The position numbers and the translations under genes are program-made. 26,809 nucleotides of DNA from Gnetum montanum (Eukaryota > Streptophyta > Gnetopsida > Gnetales > Gnetaceae). The stretch lies in assembly GCA_015680685.1 (NCBI GenBank), contig MNCI01000135.1, positions 146,300 through 173,108 on the forward strand. Direction: 5' to 3'. Below, piece after piece: positions 1 through 9,989 of the stretch; positions within the stretch are counted from its first letter, which is position 1, and each line of letters begins with the position of its first letter. Under the pieces are notes generated by a model. That model searched no databases and was not told where the DNA came from. It saw only the letters and a program-made list of their open reading frames with translations.

Positions 1-705
1 TTCAACATTCTCCCATTTGGCTATTTCTCCTTCTTCTTTTGCTATCCACTTAATAAGCTCTTGGAGTTGATGGGTTCGTAGCTCATATAGTTGACGTTGG
101 GCGTACATCCCTAGGGTCTCCCTTGTTTCATTACGGAGCCCATCTATGATATGGTACATTAGCCTTTCCTTGGAGAACCCATGGCTTGGGCAGTTGTTTA
201 ACAATGCATAATATCTTTCTAAGGCCATGGGTTCATGTTGTGCTTGTTTCCATTCTTGGATTTGTCTCCTCAAGGCTGACACTCTCGCATAAGTTTGATA
301 TCTTTCGTTGAAAAGTTCTACCATTGTCGGCCAACGTTGAATTGATTTTGGTTTTAAAGACCTATACCATACTTTTGCTTGGCCAACGAGTGTCAAAGGA
401 AAGAGCTTAAGTTTTTGCCACCCATTATCAATGTGGTTCCATGTATAGGCATCGTAGAAGGCTTGTAAATGTTGTTGCGGATCTAAATCATAGCCTCCTG
501 AAAACTTGGAAAAGTTATTTAAATCAAGCACGGGTAGACAACTTTCCTTACGATGCCTGCGGGCTATTCGAATAGCCTCCTGTATTTCTGTTAAGTTTGT
601 AGTGGCTAGTAGGGGTTCATCATCATCGGGTAAGTTATGCTTTCGTGCGTTGGGACGATGTTGTCTTTGTTTATGTTTATAAGAAACCCCCACCTCGAGT
701 TGCAT
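1..705 (-). CDS. gag: Ty3/gypsy Gag, N-terminal part, open at window edge
   Basis: Reading the minus strand from an ATG at 705-703 gives 235 codons without a stop up to the window edge. An in-frame TAG lies just upstream at 711-709. The product has a Lys/His/Arg-rich N terminus and then the retrotransposon Gag core (Retrotrans_gag type): a stretch reading L-D-P-Q-Q-H-L-Q-A-F-Y-D-A, then W-N-H-I-D-N-G-W, L-V-G-Q-A-K-V-W-Y-R-S-L, L-F-N-E-R-Y, C-P-S-H-G-F and I-I-D-G-L. Gag forms the virus-like particle that packages element RNA. The zinc knuckle, protease and pol would lie left of the window. The primer site and LTR behind it (920-1776) mark this as the 5' end of one element. The lack of stops contrasts with every other element here and suggests a younger insertion. 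The tRNA-Asp-type primer site and the C-P-S-H-G-F region point to the Tat/Athila group, but this is inference. Confidence 0.88.
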   Translation of the reverse strand, partial: MQLEVGVSYKHKQRQHRPNARKHNLPDDDEPLLATTNLTEIQEAIRIARRHRKESCLPVLDLNNFSKFSGGYDLDPQQHLQAFYDAYTWNHIDNGWQKLKLFPLTLVGQAKVWYRSLKPKSIQRWPTMVELFNERYQTYARVSALRRQIQEWKQAQHEPMALERYYALLNNCPSHGFSKERLMYHIIDGLRNETRETLGMYAQRQLYELRTHQLQELIKWIAKEEGEIAKWENVE

Positions 706-919
706 ACTCTAATCTTCATTGTCATAATATTCGTTGGTTCTTCAATGAATTGCTCTACTAGTTGTTGCGTTGTCATAGTCTTGTGAGAGAGACATGGTTG
801 TAAGGTTGTGTGTGAATTTATATGTGACTTTTATAATTACTTTTTCTTCCTAAGAGATATATCGTTAAGTCCTATACAGTGACCTTGTATGATATAACTA
901 ATCTAGATAACTAGCACCA

Positions 920-937
920 TCCCCGGCAACGGTGCCA
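920..937 (-). other. Primer binding site, tRNA-Asp type
   Basis: On the plus strand this reads as the 3' end of a plant tRNA-Asp (ccccggcaacgg then tgcca), with one apparent mismatch in 18 (t at 933 where I recall c). It is separated by one base from the LTR edge at 939 and lies 215 bp upstream of the gag ATG, where a minus-strand primer site should be. Tat and Athila group Ty3/gypsy elements of plants commonly use this primer. The tRNA sequence is from memory. Confidence 0.75.
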
Positions 938-938
938 A

Positions 939-1776
939 TGATGAGCGGTTAGGTACCCCTACACTCAACCATACAAATACGAGCATTCACGCACGATCCG
1001 GTCGAACTCCGTGGACAAGCTAGTCGTGGTATCTAGATAGTTACACGTTGATCGCAGTTCGCTATCTTCCCACTTGGACTAGTATTTGCTCTGTCACGTA
1101 TGGTTTAGTCTAGAGTGAGGCATATGATGTGATCCTAAATTAGTGCTACTTTTAGAGACAATGGAAAATAATATTGATTAAACTAATGAATAATAGGAAA
1201 TGAGCTCTAAGCTAACCTAAGTGCGATGAGCATCCGTTCCTTAATCATCCGTACACATCTTGGACCTCGTGCATGACTACTACTGGGGTTACCAAGCGTA
1301 GATCCTAGGTACGCTTCTGGGTTACCAAGTAGTCACACTTGAATGCTCGTGATTAAGTTGTACTCATTCGGCATTTAACAACAAGAATAGCAAATGATGA
1401 TAAATAAATATTAACTAAGAAAGCAATAAATATTAACTAAGAAAGCAATAAATAACAATGACAATTAACAATAACAATTAAATAATTAAAACTAAGTGAA
1501 TGCTGCAATGATGAAGTAATCTCGATCTTTATTTCCGGTCATGTGCACGTCCAAGTACGTCACACTCAAATAAAGGTTCCGTACAATTACAAGTATCACA
1601 TTGCGGGCATGCACTGGGAAAATATTCTAACTCCTATGGAAATAAACTGAAAGAGTCTAGTTACAAATGACAAAAGGATGCCTAAATGAGGTGGAGGGCC
1701 CTCTTATTTATAAGTTGGGATAGGGGGCTGCGTAAATGGGGCCTTGTCGACGCATCAACTGAATGACACTTCATCA
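939..1776 (-). mobile_element. 5' LTR of the Ty3/gypsy element (838 bp)
   Basis: The LTR is bounded by inverted hexamers, TGATGA at 939-944 and TCATCA at 1771-1776. It directly abuts the primer site. A TATA-like element on the minus strand (1701-1714, CTTATAAATAAGAG) lies about 60 bp inside the upstream edge, as in an LTR promoter reading toward gag. Its ends and several internal blocks recur at 6947-7812, and one end at 9514-9747, so the family is present at least three times here. The partner LTR is outside the window, so the target duplication cannot be checked (the five bases after 1776 are gaagc). The LTR edge lies about 1.35 kb upstream of the transporter start codon, in divergent orientation. 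Confidence 0.82.
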
Positions 1777-2760
1777 GAAGCGATGTTGGGATTCTCTCCC
1801 CTTGGAATTGACACATGATCCTTTTAATGGTTTGTTTCTTAGTTGGTTTTATGATTTATGTGTTCATTTGTTTTGCTGGAGAATCTTCTTTCCTCCATGA
1901 TGATTCTAGTGTTGTAATTGCTCATGTAGGGTTTATCCCTTTCGTCATATAAATGACTAGACTCTCTCAAAAGTTGGAGTAGTGTAGTGGTGTGGATACT
2001 CATCCCTTTGATAAAACATTATTTGGTTCTATGCCTATGTTATAGGATTCCATACCTACCTTGGTTGGCTAAGAGGCCCATTGCGAGCCTCATCCAAAAG
2101 AGTCGTCCTTGGTCACAATGTTTGTATGGGAGTTATTATTTTAGCTTAGAGTTTTGTAGAGAGGCCAACTAGCTTGTGACTTAGACTTTATCATTATAAA
2201 TAAATAATTTTTTTCATAAAATTAATGTGAAAATCAATTCTTAGTGAATCAATTTGAAATCTTATTAATTTGAAAACATAAAAGATTCTCTCAATTGAAT
2301 AATAAATATATATCATAAATAAAGCTAAACTAGTTGAAACACTCATTAGTAAGTCACATAAGGTTGGCTCACATCCTTGTTGAATATTTTTGTCTTCAGA
2401 TTCTTTTACTTTATCCGGTTTTTTATCTCTACAACAATAAATTAATCGTTGCTTATAATTCATCTTCTTGCAACGTTAAAAAATAAATTGGTCGCTACTT
2501 ATAATTCTTCCTTTGCAAATTTACATAAAAAACAAGATCCGTATACGTTTTGCAGCACCTTAACGCAAAAACTGGAATTACGATTGGAAGAAAAAATTTT
2601 GCTTAAATTTTTCCATGTTTTATCTTTTTTTTAGCAAGATTACTTACTCTAAATTGTTGCTTAAATTCTTTAACTTATCCTTGAATTGAATTTCAACGGA
2701 AAAATAAATTGATCGTTTGGCGGTTAAAAATTTTAAATCATGTAACCTAAATCAATCAAG
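1777..2760. other. AT-rich upstream region, no gene seen
   Basis: Only short ORFs of under 90 codons without recognisable protein features are present. The stretch 2190-2330 and 2590-2740 is strongly AT-rich. Nothing resembles an LTR, an RNA gene or a coding domain. It lies between the gypsy LTR and the proximal upstream region of the transporter gene. Confidence 0.5.
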
Positions 2761-3130
2761 ACGACGCATTTGCCGTTCCCATGGATAAAGTGGAGTTTGA
2801 TCTGCGTCATTAAGGCATAATGGTTCCCAGACCGACCACACGGGTAAATCCGACATGGAATGTCAGAAATTGTCTGCAATCAAAGCAAAGCTTTAAAACA
2901 GTACATAGTTGTCAATTCTATGTGACTACCAAAGTGCCTGTTTAGGCTAACCATGTCACGTAGTAAATGATGGTTTTCAAGATTTAGTGATGTAATGCTA
3001 GAACGATGTACGACAGAGGTACTTTACCCTGGAACGTCCACGTAGACAGATTATCCCTTGTGTAAGAGAAAGAGCCATCGACGGAAAGAATCTTAGCACA
3101 GCAGCAAAGCAAAGCAGAGAAACAAACAAC
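2761..3130 (+). promoter_or_regulatory. Likely proximal promoter and 5' UTR of the transporter gene
   Basis: This stretch precedes the exon-1 start codon. ACGT-core elements of the kind bound by plant bZIP/bHLH factors occur at 2955-2963 (GTCACGTAG) and 3038-3043 (CCACGT, half of a G-box). The final 45 bp before the ATG is purine-rich and A-rich (aaagcaaagcagagaaac), as is common in plant 5' UTRs. I see no convincing TATA box, which fits many nuclear genes for chloroplast proteins. The transcription start cannot be placed from sequence. Confidence 0.4.
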
Positions 3131-3329
3131 ATGCACAGGAGCTGTGCGGCCAGCAGCCGCAGCGGCAGGATGCTGAATGTTTCAGCAGCTGGAGCAGGAG
3201 CAGGAGCATCAGCATCAGGAGAGTGTCGTCTCCTCTGCTTTTGCAATTCCAAACAGAAACATGTTTATTCTCCTCTTTTCAGAACCATTCGCCTTAGAAC
3301 CTCCGGATACCACAACACGTTTCAATCCC
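3131..3329 (+). CDS. PAM71-HL: PAM71-HL/CMT1-like chloroplast Mn transporter, exon 1 (transit peptide)
   Basis: Exon 1 carries the start codon and 66 codons plus one base. The product is rich in Ser, Ala and Arg and poor in acidic residues (M-H-R-S-C-A-A-S-S-R at the start, then an Ala/Gly/Ser run and R-T-I-R-L-R-T-S), as expected for a chloroplast transit peptide. A second Met is residue 14. The ATG sits after aacaac, a good plant start context. The donor is placed at 3330 (tcccGTCAGT). It leaves one spare base, which joins the two leading bases of exon 2 to make Arg. The reading frame stays open to 3622, but beyond 3329 it turns strongly hydrophobic and Phe-rich, which does not suit a transit peptide, so I treat that part as intron. 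The exon is assigned by phase and character, not by homology. A later GT of the same phase near 3428 is possible but less likely. Confidence 0.55.
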
Positions 3330-5960
3330 GTCAGTTTTCTATCCCTTTGTTTCTTTTTCTCGTTTTCTGTTGCAATTTTGTTTCACTGCTTCGATTCTTT
3401 GTATTATCCAGCATCCTATGTTCTTTTGGTCAGTTCGAAAAATGTTCACAAGAAGTGTGCAAATTATTTAGCCACTATTTTACCGAAGCCTGTATCTGCT
3501 GTAACAAGGGTTCCGCCTGTGGGCATACAGTTAGGCGGGAGAAATGCGGTCTCATGCTAATTGAAAAGTATCTTTTAAATGCCGGATTAGGAAAGTTGTT
3601 CCGTTTTGGGAATCCTGAATAATTCTCCTTTCTTGAGTACATTGTCTTGCATGGGTTGCCAATTTTTTAATCACTGATGCAGGAGTTGATCATCATATGC
3701 TTCATGACGATAGTTTCGACTCCAAGTTATTTATATACACATTTTGGTGGCATAATTGTGGCAAAGTTGAAACTGTGTTAGATTTGGGTGATGGTTGCTA
3801 GTGGAGATTTGAAATGTGTGTATAATCTAGGATCAAATTACTCTGTACTGCTGATATAAACTAGTATGATAGGAAGTTTCTGCTCTGATATAGATGATGG
3901 CTACTTTGAATCGGTAGAAGAAATTGTGTTATTATATTTAAAATTGGGGCAGGTGGATATCAGAAGTTCAGGGTAATTGTTAAAAATAGCTCTAGTTCTT
4001 TTGATTCAATTCCAAGGGACAATGTTTTGGGTTGCAAAAGTCCAAGTCAAGTTGGAGGCAGGCTATATTTATAAAAAATGATTAAAGAAAAGATTCCAAG
4101 AGCAAGATTTCATAATAACTTGTATTGGTTGGATGATCAAACTAAAAGTATTGCAAAAGTTTTGAGTAATGTGGATGATAATTTTCGTTGGAGAGAGAGG
4201 GGGAGACTTTGGAATAAATGTAGATTACACAGATGCTGCGTTTCTTGACACTGAAGCTAAAATTGAACTGTTTTATTATGTCCATGTTGACGTCCGACGG
4301 ATCTATTAAATTGACTTCAAGTCCAGCCATTATCTGTTGCTTAGTGCTGGTATATACCAGTATAACCTATTGGGATTGCATTTGTGACCTTTCGGATGCA
4401 GGTTGCAAGCCTTAACAACCAAGAAGCCTTTCCATTTAATTTGAGTGGTTACACATTACATCTTTTCCTTTTCCAGATCGATACCCAACACTAAAAAAGA
4501 ACAATTAAATGTTCTTATACAGCATAGTTGAACATGATTGTCACCATTTCCCTGAATGGACTCTTCTATAGTCTTTCTGCAAAAAAAAGAAAAAAAAGAA
4601 AAAAAAAAGGGAAAATTATTTCTAGCAATCTATGGAAGAAGACCATGGCCTTGGCCATTACATTGAGGAAAGTTATAAATCAGTCAAATTTCAAAATTAT
4701 CATGCCCATTTGATTATTCTGATCTTCTTCTTTCATCTTAGAGCTTTGAGCCTTCATAGCTTGAGGTGAAGATGAGCCACTTGGTTGTGTTCCTCACAAT
4801 TTTTGTAAGCCATGGTTTCTGGTATTTTATATTTTTTGTAGCATGAAACTATCCTAGTGCCATATATTCTCTATATTCATCTTCAGTGGTCTTCTGTGGT
4901 TTTTTCATGGGGTAATGCAAATGCAATTATCTTTTTCAAATCTTCTCTAGGTTCTTCTTCAATGTTCTCTCGGTTCATATTCTTTAGAAGCCATGTCTTC
5001 TCCGTTCTTTTTCTTTGGGTATTAACATATGTTATGGGTTGTGTAGTATATATGCGGCTAAAGAGTGCCATTGCCTGCACATCGTATGTGCTCAGAATTC
5101 TTGGCTTATTATGTTACTAGGGCAACTTGGTATTGCATGATTTGCGGTGAGTCAGCCTTTGACATCTAGGTGCAAATATATTTCATTGGAATGTATTTTG
5201 GGTTTTTTAAAAACACTTTTTTTCAAACTGGATTTGGTGCAAGTTGTTAGAGATAGTGTCATGCCAAACTCCTTCAACAAGATAAACAAAGGGAGAAAAA
5301 GACAATTTTGCACTTTGTCATCACTTCAAGCTAGAAGATTAATTAAATCTTATATTATTAAAATGAATTGATGGGCAGATATACATGTTTTTAGCTCCGA
5401 TTCACCTTCTTTTTTCATTATCTTTCACTTTTTATATTGGGGAATGACTTTTCATTAACCACAAGTATGATCCCCACCTTTTCCTATAAAATTGATGGCC
5501 ATTCATTGATGTAAATGACTGATTTTTCAGACAATAAAGCTTGATGTGAATTTGCTCTCTTAAATTGACTCTTCAAGTTCCTATGCTCTAATTTCTTTTA
5601 TCCACTTTGTCTCTTATCCTATTCAATCCCATCCTCATCAAGAAACACAGGAATTAGATCTAGATCTCCATTCAATCAAGTCAAGTATTTATCATCATCT
5701 CCTTTGGGCTGATTCAAGGCTTGCAAACGAAGGTGAAAGGTTTCCCTCTAGTCTTCTCAAATATGCAGCTATTTGAAACGATGTAGTGCAAGTATCAAGA
5801 TTCCAAGCTAAAGGACTTCTAGAGGTGAATCCAAGGATACCAAGTTTGTTGATTTTTGATTTATGGAAATTAGAAATTGGAAATTTTTATTACATCTAGG
5901 AAATCAGATAGGATTTGTTGGATAGTTACAAAGCCTCAACACATTTTCGAAGAAAGTTGA
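3330..5960 (+). other. Intron 1, 5' part: no gene seen
   Basis: This AT-rich stretch holds only short ORFs without recognisable domains. A low-complexity A-rich block (A-runs broken by single G) lies at 4580-4612. No retroelement protein or LTR could be recognised until the LINE fragment that starts near 5973. It is annotated as intron because exons 1 and 2 join in phase across it. Confidence 0.5.
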
Positions 5961-5972
5961 AAACATCATTGA

Positions 5973-6946
5973 TTAGTAGATAGGGTTAATTTGAAAGAAA
6001 ACAATTACCAGATTACAATTAATATTATAATTTATTCGAATGTGAACCAAAGATGGGCAAAAGAAAAATTTATGTTCTTCATCCTCGATGCTTTGTTTGC
6101 ACAATCTGCAAATATGCTCTTTTCTTAGTAAATTGATCCAATGACTTGGCTCAGCAAGGGTATGATAAGAGCTCATTCTTGCTCTAGCAATTTGATTTCT
6201 TAAATGAATAGGAATAGTTGATAATAAATACTTTTGAGTACTAGATAACAAATCTCTCCCAACAGAATGTAAATAAAAATGCTTTTTTCCTAATGTGTTT
6301 AACCAAACTATACTCAAGACTTTTTCTTTTATAGTCTTTTGGAAGATTTTTTTATTTAAAGGAAGATCCTTTATTACATTATTCCATGATTTAAGCCATG
6401 ATTTTCCTTGATGCAACCTTTATTTTCTTGTGTAGCATTCATTATCTCCTTAGCATAATTGCCTTCCTCCATTGGACTTAACTTCCAAGTATAAGCAATA
6501 AATTAACAAAGGGCTTCCACTCCAAGAGGAAGCAAATATGCTTCTAGAAGTAAGATATGATAAGAAGTCTACATTTTCACTTGAAATTCATATACAAGAA
6601 ACGATTTTTGAACATGCTCTAATTTTTCCCAATTATATGTGCAAAGAGAAGGCCCCCATGCAACACACATATAATAAAATAGGTTAGACAAGATTATGAA
6701 GAAGTTTTCTTTTGATTTCCCATGCCAAAATTTGTTTTCGAGCTCACATGCCACTTGAAACCTTTTGAGCAATAAAGGTATTCTAACTATAATTATTGGA
6801 AAATTCAACTTCCAAATATTTATAAGATTCACCAATATCAAGCCTTTTTTTCTCAAGAAAAAAATTGTAATTTCTATTTCTACTATCACAAACTACAATC
6901 TTAGTCTTATCAATATTAACTTTCATACTAGAATAGTTGTAGTAGT
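5973..6946 (-). pseudogene. LINE ORF2 fragment: RT thumb and C-terminal zinc finger
   Basis: Read from 6946 leftward, the minus strand encodes the C-terminal half of a non-LTR retrotransposon ORF2. First comes the motif following the RT catalytic site, M-K-V-N-I-D-K-T-K-I-V-V (about 6926-6890), then Y-K-Y-L-E-V-E-F-S, a W-G-P-S-L-C-T-Y-N-W-E-K-L-E-H-V-Q-K block (about 6655-6600), and a zinc-finger region with H-I-C-R-L-C and E-D-E-E-H-K-F-F-F-C-P (Cys, Cys, His, Cys at about 6110, 6101, 6074 and 6059). The N-terminal endonuclease and the RT catalytic motifs are missing. Frameshifts and stops interrupt it between about 6420 and 6570. The fragment ends at the edge of the gypsy LTR at 6947. It differs from the L1-type copies A and B and from the RTE fragment. 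I cannot name the LINE clade. Confidence 0.75.
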
Positions 6947-7812
6947 TGATAAGCAACAAGTGTCACCTACACCCAACCATACGAATCACAAACGTGTATG
7001 CATGATCTAGTTGAATTCTGTGAAACTTGGGGCTAATAGTACCCTAGATAACTAAGCGTTATGTTGTAGGTCGTTGTCTTCTCAATGATCACTTGTGTTA
7101 GCTTAGTTGGTATGGTTAAGTATGATTGAGACATAAGATGTTTTCAATTTCATTATTTTTATTATTAAAATATGAAAATGACAAAGAGGAAGATATTAAT
7201 TTCTAATCTAACTATGGAAATAAGAGTAAACTAAACTTTCCTAAGCATGAAGTATTTGTTCCCACTCTCTACACCCATCCTAAACCTATACTAATGCTGC
7301 TGGGTTACCAAATGTCTATTGCTGGGTGTATCAAGTATTCACTGTTGGGATTACTAGACATTAATATATTATGCTTGAAATGGTCATACTTTCATTGATA
7401 TGGAATAAAATATTAATTTCCTAACTGCATGGAAGTAAAATGCATTTAAAGTAAAATGCTAACAATAAACTAAGTGATAGTCCAAGTGTTGCAATGGAAA
7501 GAATTAATCTTGACTTTATTGTTGTCACATAGAAGTGTCAAGGTGCATCATGCACTCAAATAAAACTTCATACAATCAACTCAATTCATATTGTAGACAC
7601 TTAGAGGGAAATTTGGCTAAGACGTATGGAAGAAAACTGCAAGAGTCTAGCTACTAGAATGACCAAAAGGTGCCATAAATGTGGATGCTATGCACATTGA
7701 TATAGGCTTTTGGTGCACCAACATTGACGCATATGTGTCAACGTATCAAAGGATACATCAACGGGGATGCGTCGATGAGGTTGCGTTGATGTACCTGTCT
7801 GACACTTCATCG
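6947..7812 (-). mobile_element. Second gypsy LTR of the same family (about 866 bp)
   Basis: The left edge TGATAAGC matches the edge TGATGAGC of the LTR at 939. Inside, blocks recur in the same order: c-a-a-c-c-a-t-a-c near both left ends, ctagata/ctagataac, an agagtctag block (about 7642), and the right edge GACACTTCATC. A TATA-like box in minus orientation lies near 7698-7707. The right edge ends TCATCG rather than TCATCA. No primer site is found to the left, where the LINE fragment begins at once. If the sequence to the right is internal, this is a 3' LTR. I see no matching 5-bp target duplication, so solo versus 3' LTR is undecided. Confidence 0.72.
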
Positions 7813-8059
7813 TACCTCTATGATTGATTAAAAATTCGACCTTGAGTGAACAAAAAATTAGGACAAAGTTGTTTACAAAATTTGGGGACTATGTGACTGA
7901 CTATAAAATGATTGACAACAACAACATATAAACATTGAGTGCTATATTACAAAATATTTGAGTGGTTACAAAATTGAGCATTAGACAAAAATTTGAACGC
8001 TTGACAAAAATTTGGTAGTTACCAGTTGTATGAAATTGATCGAGATGAAGTGTTCACAC

Positions 8060-9000
8060 CATGCCTGGAGGTGGAGGTTGCTGCGGCTCAGATGGTCCTT
8101 CATCACATTTTGGTTCTACTGGTGGTTTGTTCTACCCTACTGTTGCTACTGCTACATCTAAGAATTTGAAAGTGTTCAATAGTGCCTTCATCTTTTCCTC
8201 CTTGTTCCATAGGTCATTGATGGTCTAGGTAGCATCATCTAGATTGGCTGGTGTTGGCTCCTCCCATGAGCATGGCATTGCAAGAAACCTTTCCTTCATG
8301 TTGACAAACGAGGCTGTGAAATGTTTACATTTAATATTAAACGTACGAACAAGGTTTTGTAATTCTTGATGGTCATTCATTCTTTTGGCCAAGTTCTTAG
8401 CAATTGATTGTTGATCTTTGAATTTGCTCTTGAGAACCTCAAGCTCTATGTTAGCTACTTCCAATTTTTGTTTCATCTCATTATGGAGCTTGAACTCCAC
8501 CTCATAGAGGAGGTCGGAGTTGGCCACTTGCCTCTCCAACTCTAACCTTGGTCTACCTGCTGTTAGTATTGCCAAGTTTGTATAACGGCTCAATGTGCAA
8601 CTCCTTTAGATGGATTTTTGCAGGGTTATATGCATTGAGTCCATCAAAGATAGGCTACCATGCATTGCATCTTTGTTGGAGTTGCTGGATGGCTTCGTTC
8701 ACTTTTGCCCTTTGCTAGCTTAATTTCTTTTTTATTGATCTCCTTATGTATTCCAACTTCGTTCCTTTAGTGATTCTTTACCTTTTCATACTTGAAGGCC
8801 TCATCATTCTTTTAGGTAGTGATTTCAATGCTAGTCTTTTGGTGAAGAGCATGAACTTCCTTTATTGAGAAATTTTGATTTTCTACATCCAACCTCTTGA
8901 CATCTTGCTTCACCTTGCCAAGTTGTTCCTATTGCTAATAGATGTACTCCAGTAATTGTTCCTTTATCAAAAATTGGAGTGAATTGAACATTGGGGATGC
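8060..9000 (-). pseudogene. Decayed coiled-coil protein, probably retroelement-encoded
   Basis: The longest open segment is 8593-8225, a helical, charged region with heptad-like spacing (E-L-E-R-Q-V, E-V-E-F-K-L-H-N-E-M-K-Q-K-L, N-I-E-L-E-V-L-K-S-K-F, L-A-K-R-M). Downstream, across two TAG stops, it continues in frame to a Pro-rich tail (E-P-Q-Q-P-P-P-P-G) ending near 8065. Upstream, in shifted frames, more coiled-coil-like sequence appears (L-G-K-V-K-Q-D-V-K-R-L-D-V near 8895, then K-N-D-E-A-F-K-Y-E-K-V-K). The strand matches the flanking LTRs at 6947 and 9514, so it may be an accessory or Gag-like ORF of that element. I do not recognise the family and assign no function. Confidence 0.5.
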
Positions 9001-9513
9001 CAAAATGGGACATGTTTCCAAAACAAAACTAGAAGAAAACAAAACAAGAGAAACTAAAGTAAGCATAATATTTGATGATGCAAGTTACCAAGATTGTAGG
9101 CATTTGAGTCAAGGCACATGGCTACGGGGTCTAAACTAGATGGACTAAGAGCTATGCAAGTGGGTCCTTCTTAAAGCAGGCTAATGCTTAAGAATGCCCT
9201 TGCATAACTACATTGCAAAGAGTTTGTAGGTACCTTGGATATTTAATGTTGATCTAGGATAAACACCATACCCACATAACATTTGTCTTAGGATTGTGTA
9301 ATCGACAAAATTGACAATTATTGAACAACTATGGTACATAGTAGTGAGGTGAGAAAATAGAATGTTAGAAAGGGTTTGGAGAGAAATTGGGGTACGAGAA
9401 TCTCGATCATATCAACAAAAGGTTCTTGTGGAGCATGTGATTAAGGTGATCTGTACTAGCTTGTTTAGGTTCCAAACCAAATTCATACCATGAGTAGTGG
9501 CCTTGTATTGCAA
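9001..9513. other. Unassigned interval within the decayed gypsy region
   Basis: No ORF, primer site, polypurine tract or RNA gene is recognised here. It lies between the coiled-coil remnant and an LTR fragment and is probably decayed internal sequence of the same element. Confidence 0.4.
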
Positions 9514-9747
9514 CCACTAAAAGGGAAATTTGGCTAAGTTTTATGGAAGAAAATTACAAGAGTCTGACTACTAGAATGACCAAAAGGTGCCATAAATGTA
9601 GATGGTATGTGTATTTATATAGGCTTTGCTTGCACCAACGTTGATGCATATACATCAATGTATTGAGGGATATGTTGACAGGGATGTATCGATGAGGCTG
9701 CGTGGATGAGGTTGCGTCAATGTAGTCGACAAACAGACACTTCATCA
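9514..9747 (-). mobile_element. Truncated gypsy LTR (upstream end only)
   Basis: From 9514 the sequence follows the right-hand part of the LTR at 6947-7812 closely: gggaaatttggctaag, then atggaagaaaa, acaagagtct, actagaatgaccaaaaggtg and ccataaatgtagatg, and finally GACACTTCATCA ending at 9747. A minus-strand TATA-like box (CCTATATAAATACAC) lies at 9611-9625. The other LTR end, with R/U5, is absent. It may be the far LTR of the element that begins at 6947, with most of the interior deleted; the lack of a matching target duplication leaves this open. Confidence 0.72.
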
Positions 9748-9839
9748 AATGTCATGGAGGATTTTCATAGAGGAAAGAGGGGGAGGGTGAAACGTGGGGT
9801 GTTGAGGAGGGTTGTTGGAACCTTGAAATAATTGTCATA

Positions 9840-9960
9840 TAGGTACACCCCAAAATATCTAGTCCAATTATAACTTTATGACTCAACATTACCTACAAGA
9901 ATCGAACCCATGACTTGGAGCTTTCAAATCAAGTGTTTTATCACTAGATTTATAAAAATT
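9840..9960 (-). mobile_element. tRNA-derived SINE
   Basis: The minus strand carries an internal pol III promoter with tRNA spacing: a box A-like TAGTGATAAAAC (plus 9935-9946) and a near-perfect box B GGTTCGATTCT (plus 9898-9908), about 37 bp apart. The sequence around them resembles a degenerate tRNA without a foldable acceptor stem (agatttataaaaatt replaces it), so a SINE head is more likely than a working tRNA gene. A tRNA-unrelated body would extend leftward on the plus map toward 9840. Exact ends are not visible. Confidence 0.6.
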
Positions 9961-9989
9961 AAAGGATAAATGACTTTATGGAGTGGAAT

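Noticed and set aside
3177-3560. 127-codon frame overlapping exon 1
   Set aside because: It starts at an internal ATG in a different frame, does not connect in phase to exon 2 at an obvious donor, and lacks transit-peptide character.
3330-3622. Continuation of the exon-1 frame to a stop at 3622
   Set aside because: It becomes Phe/Leu/Cys-rich and unlike a plastid protein. A GT of the right phase occurs at 3330, so it is taken as intron.
6947-7812. Solo LTR with target duplication
   Set aside because: No 5-bp duplication was found and the flanking LINE does not continue on the right, so a simple solo LTR is not shown.
9898-9946. Functional tRNA gene
   Set aside because: Box A and box B are present, but no acceptor stem can be paired and the flanks are not tRNA-like, so a SINE fits better.
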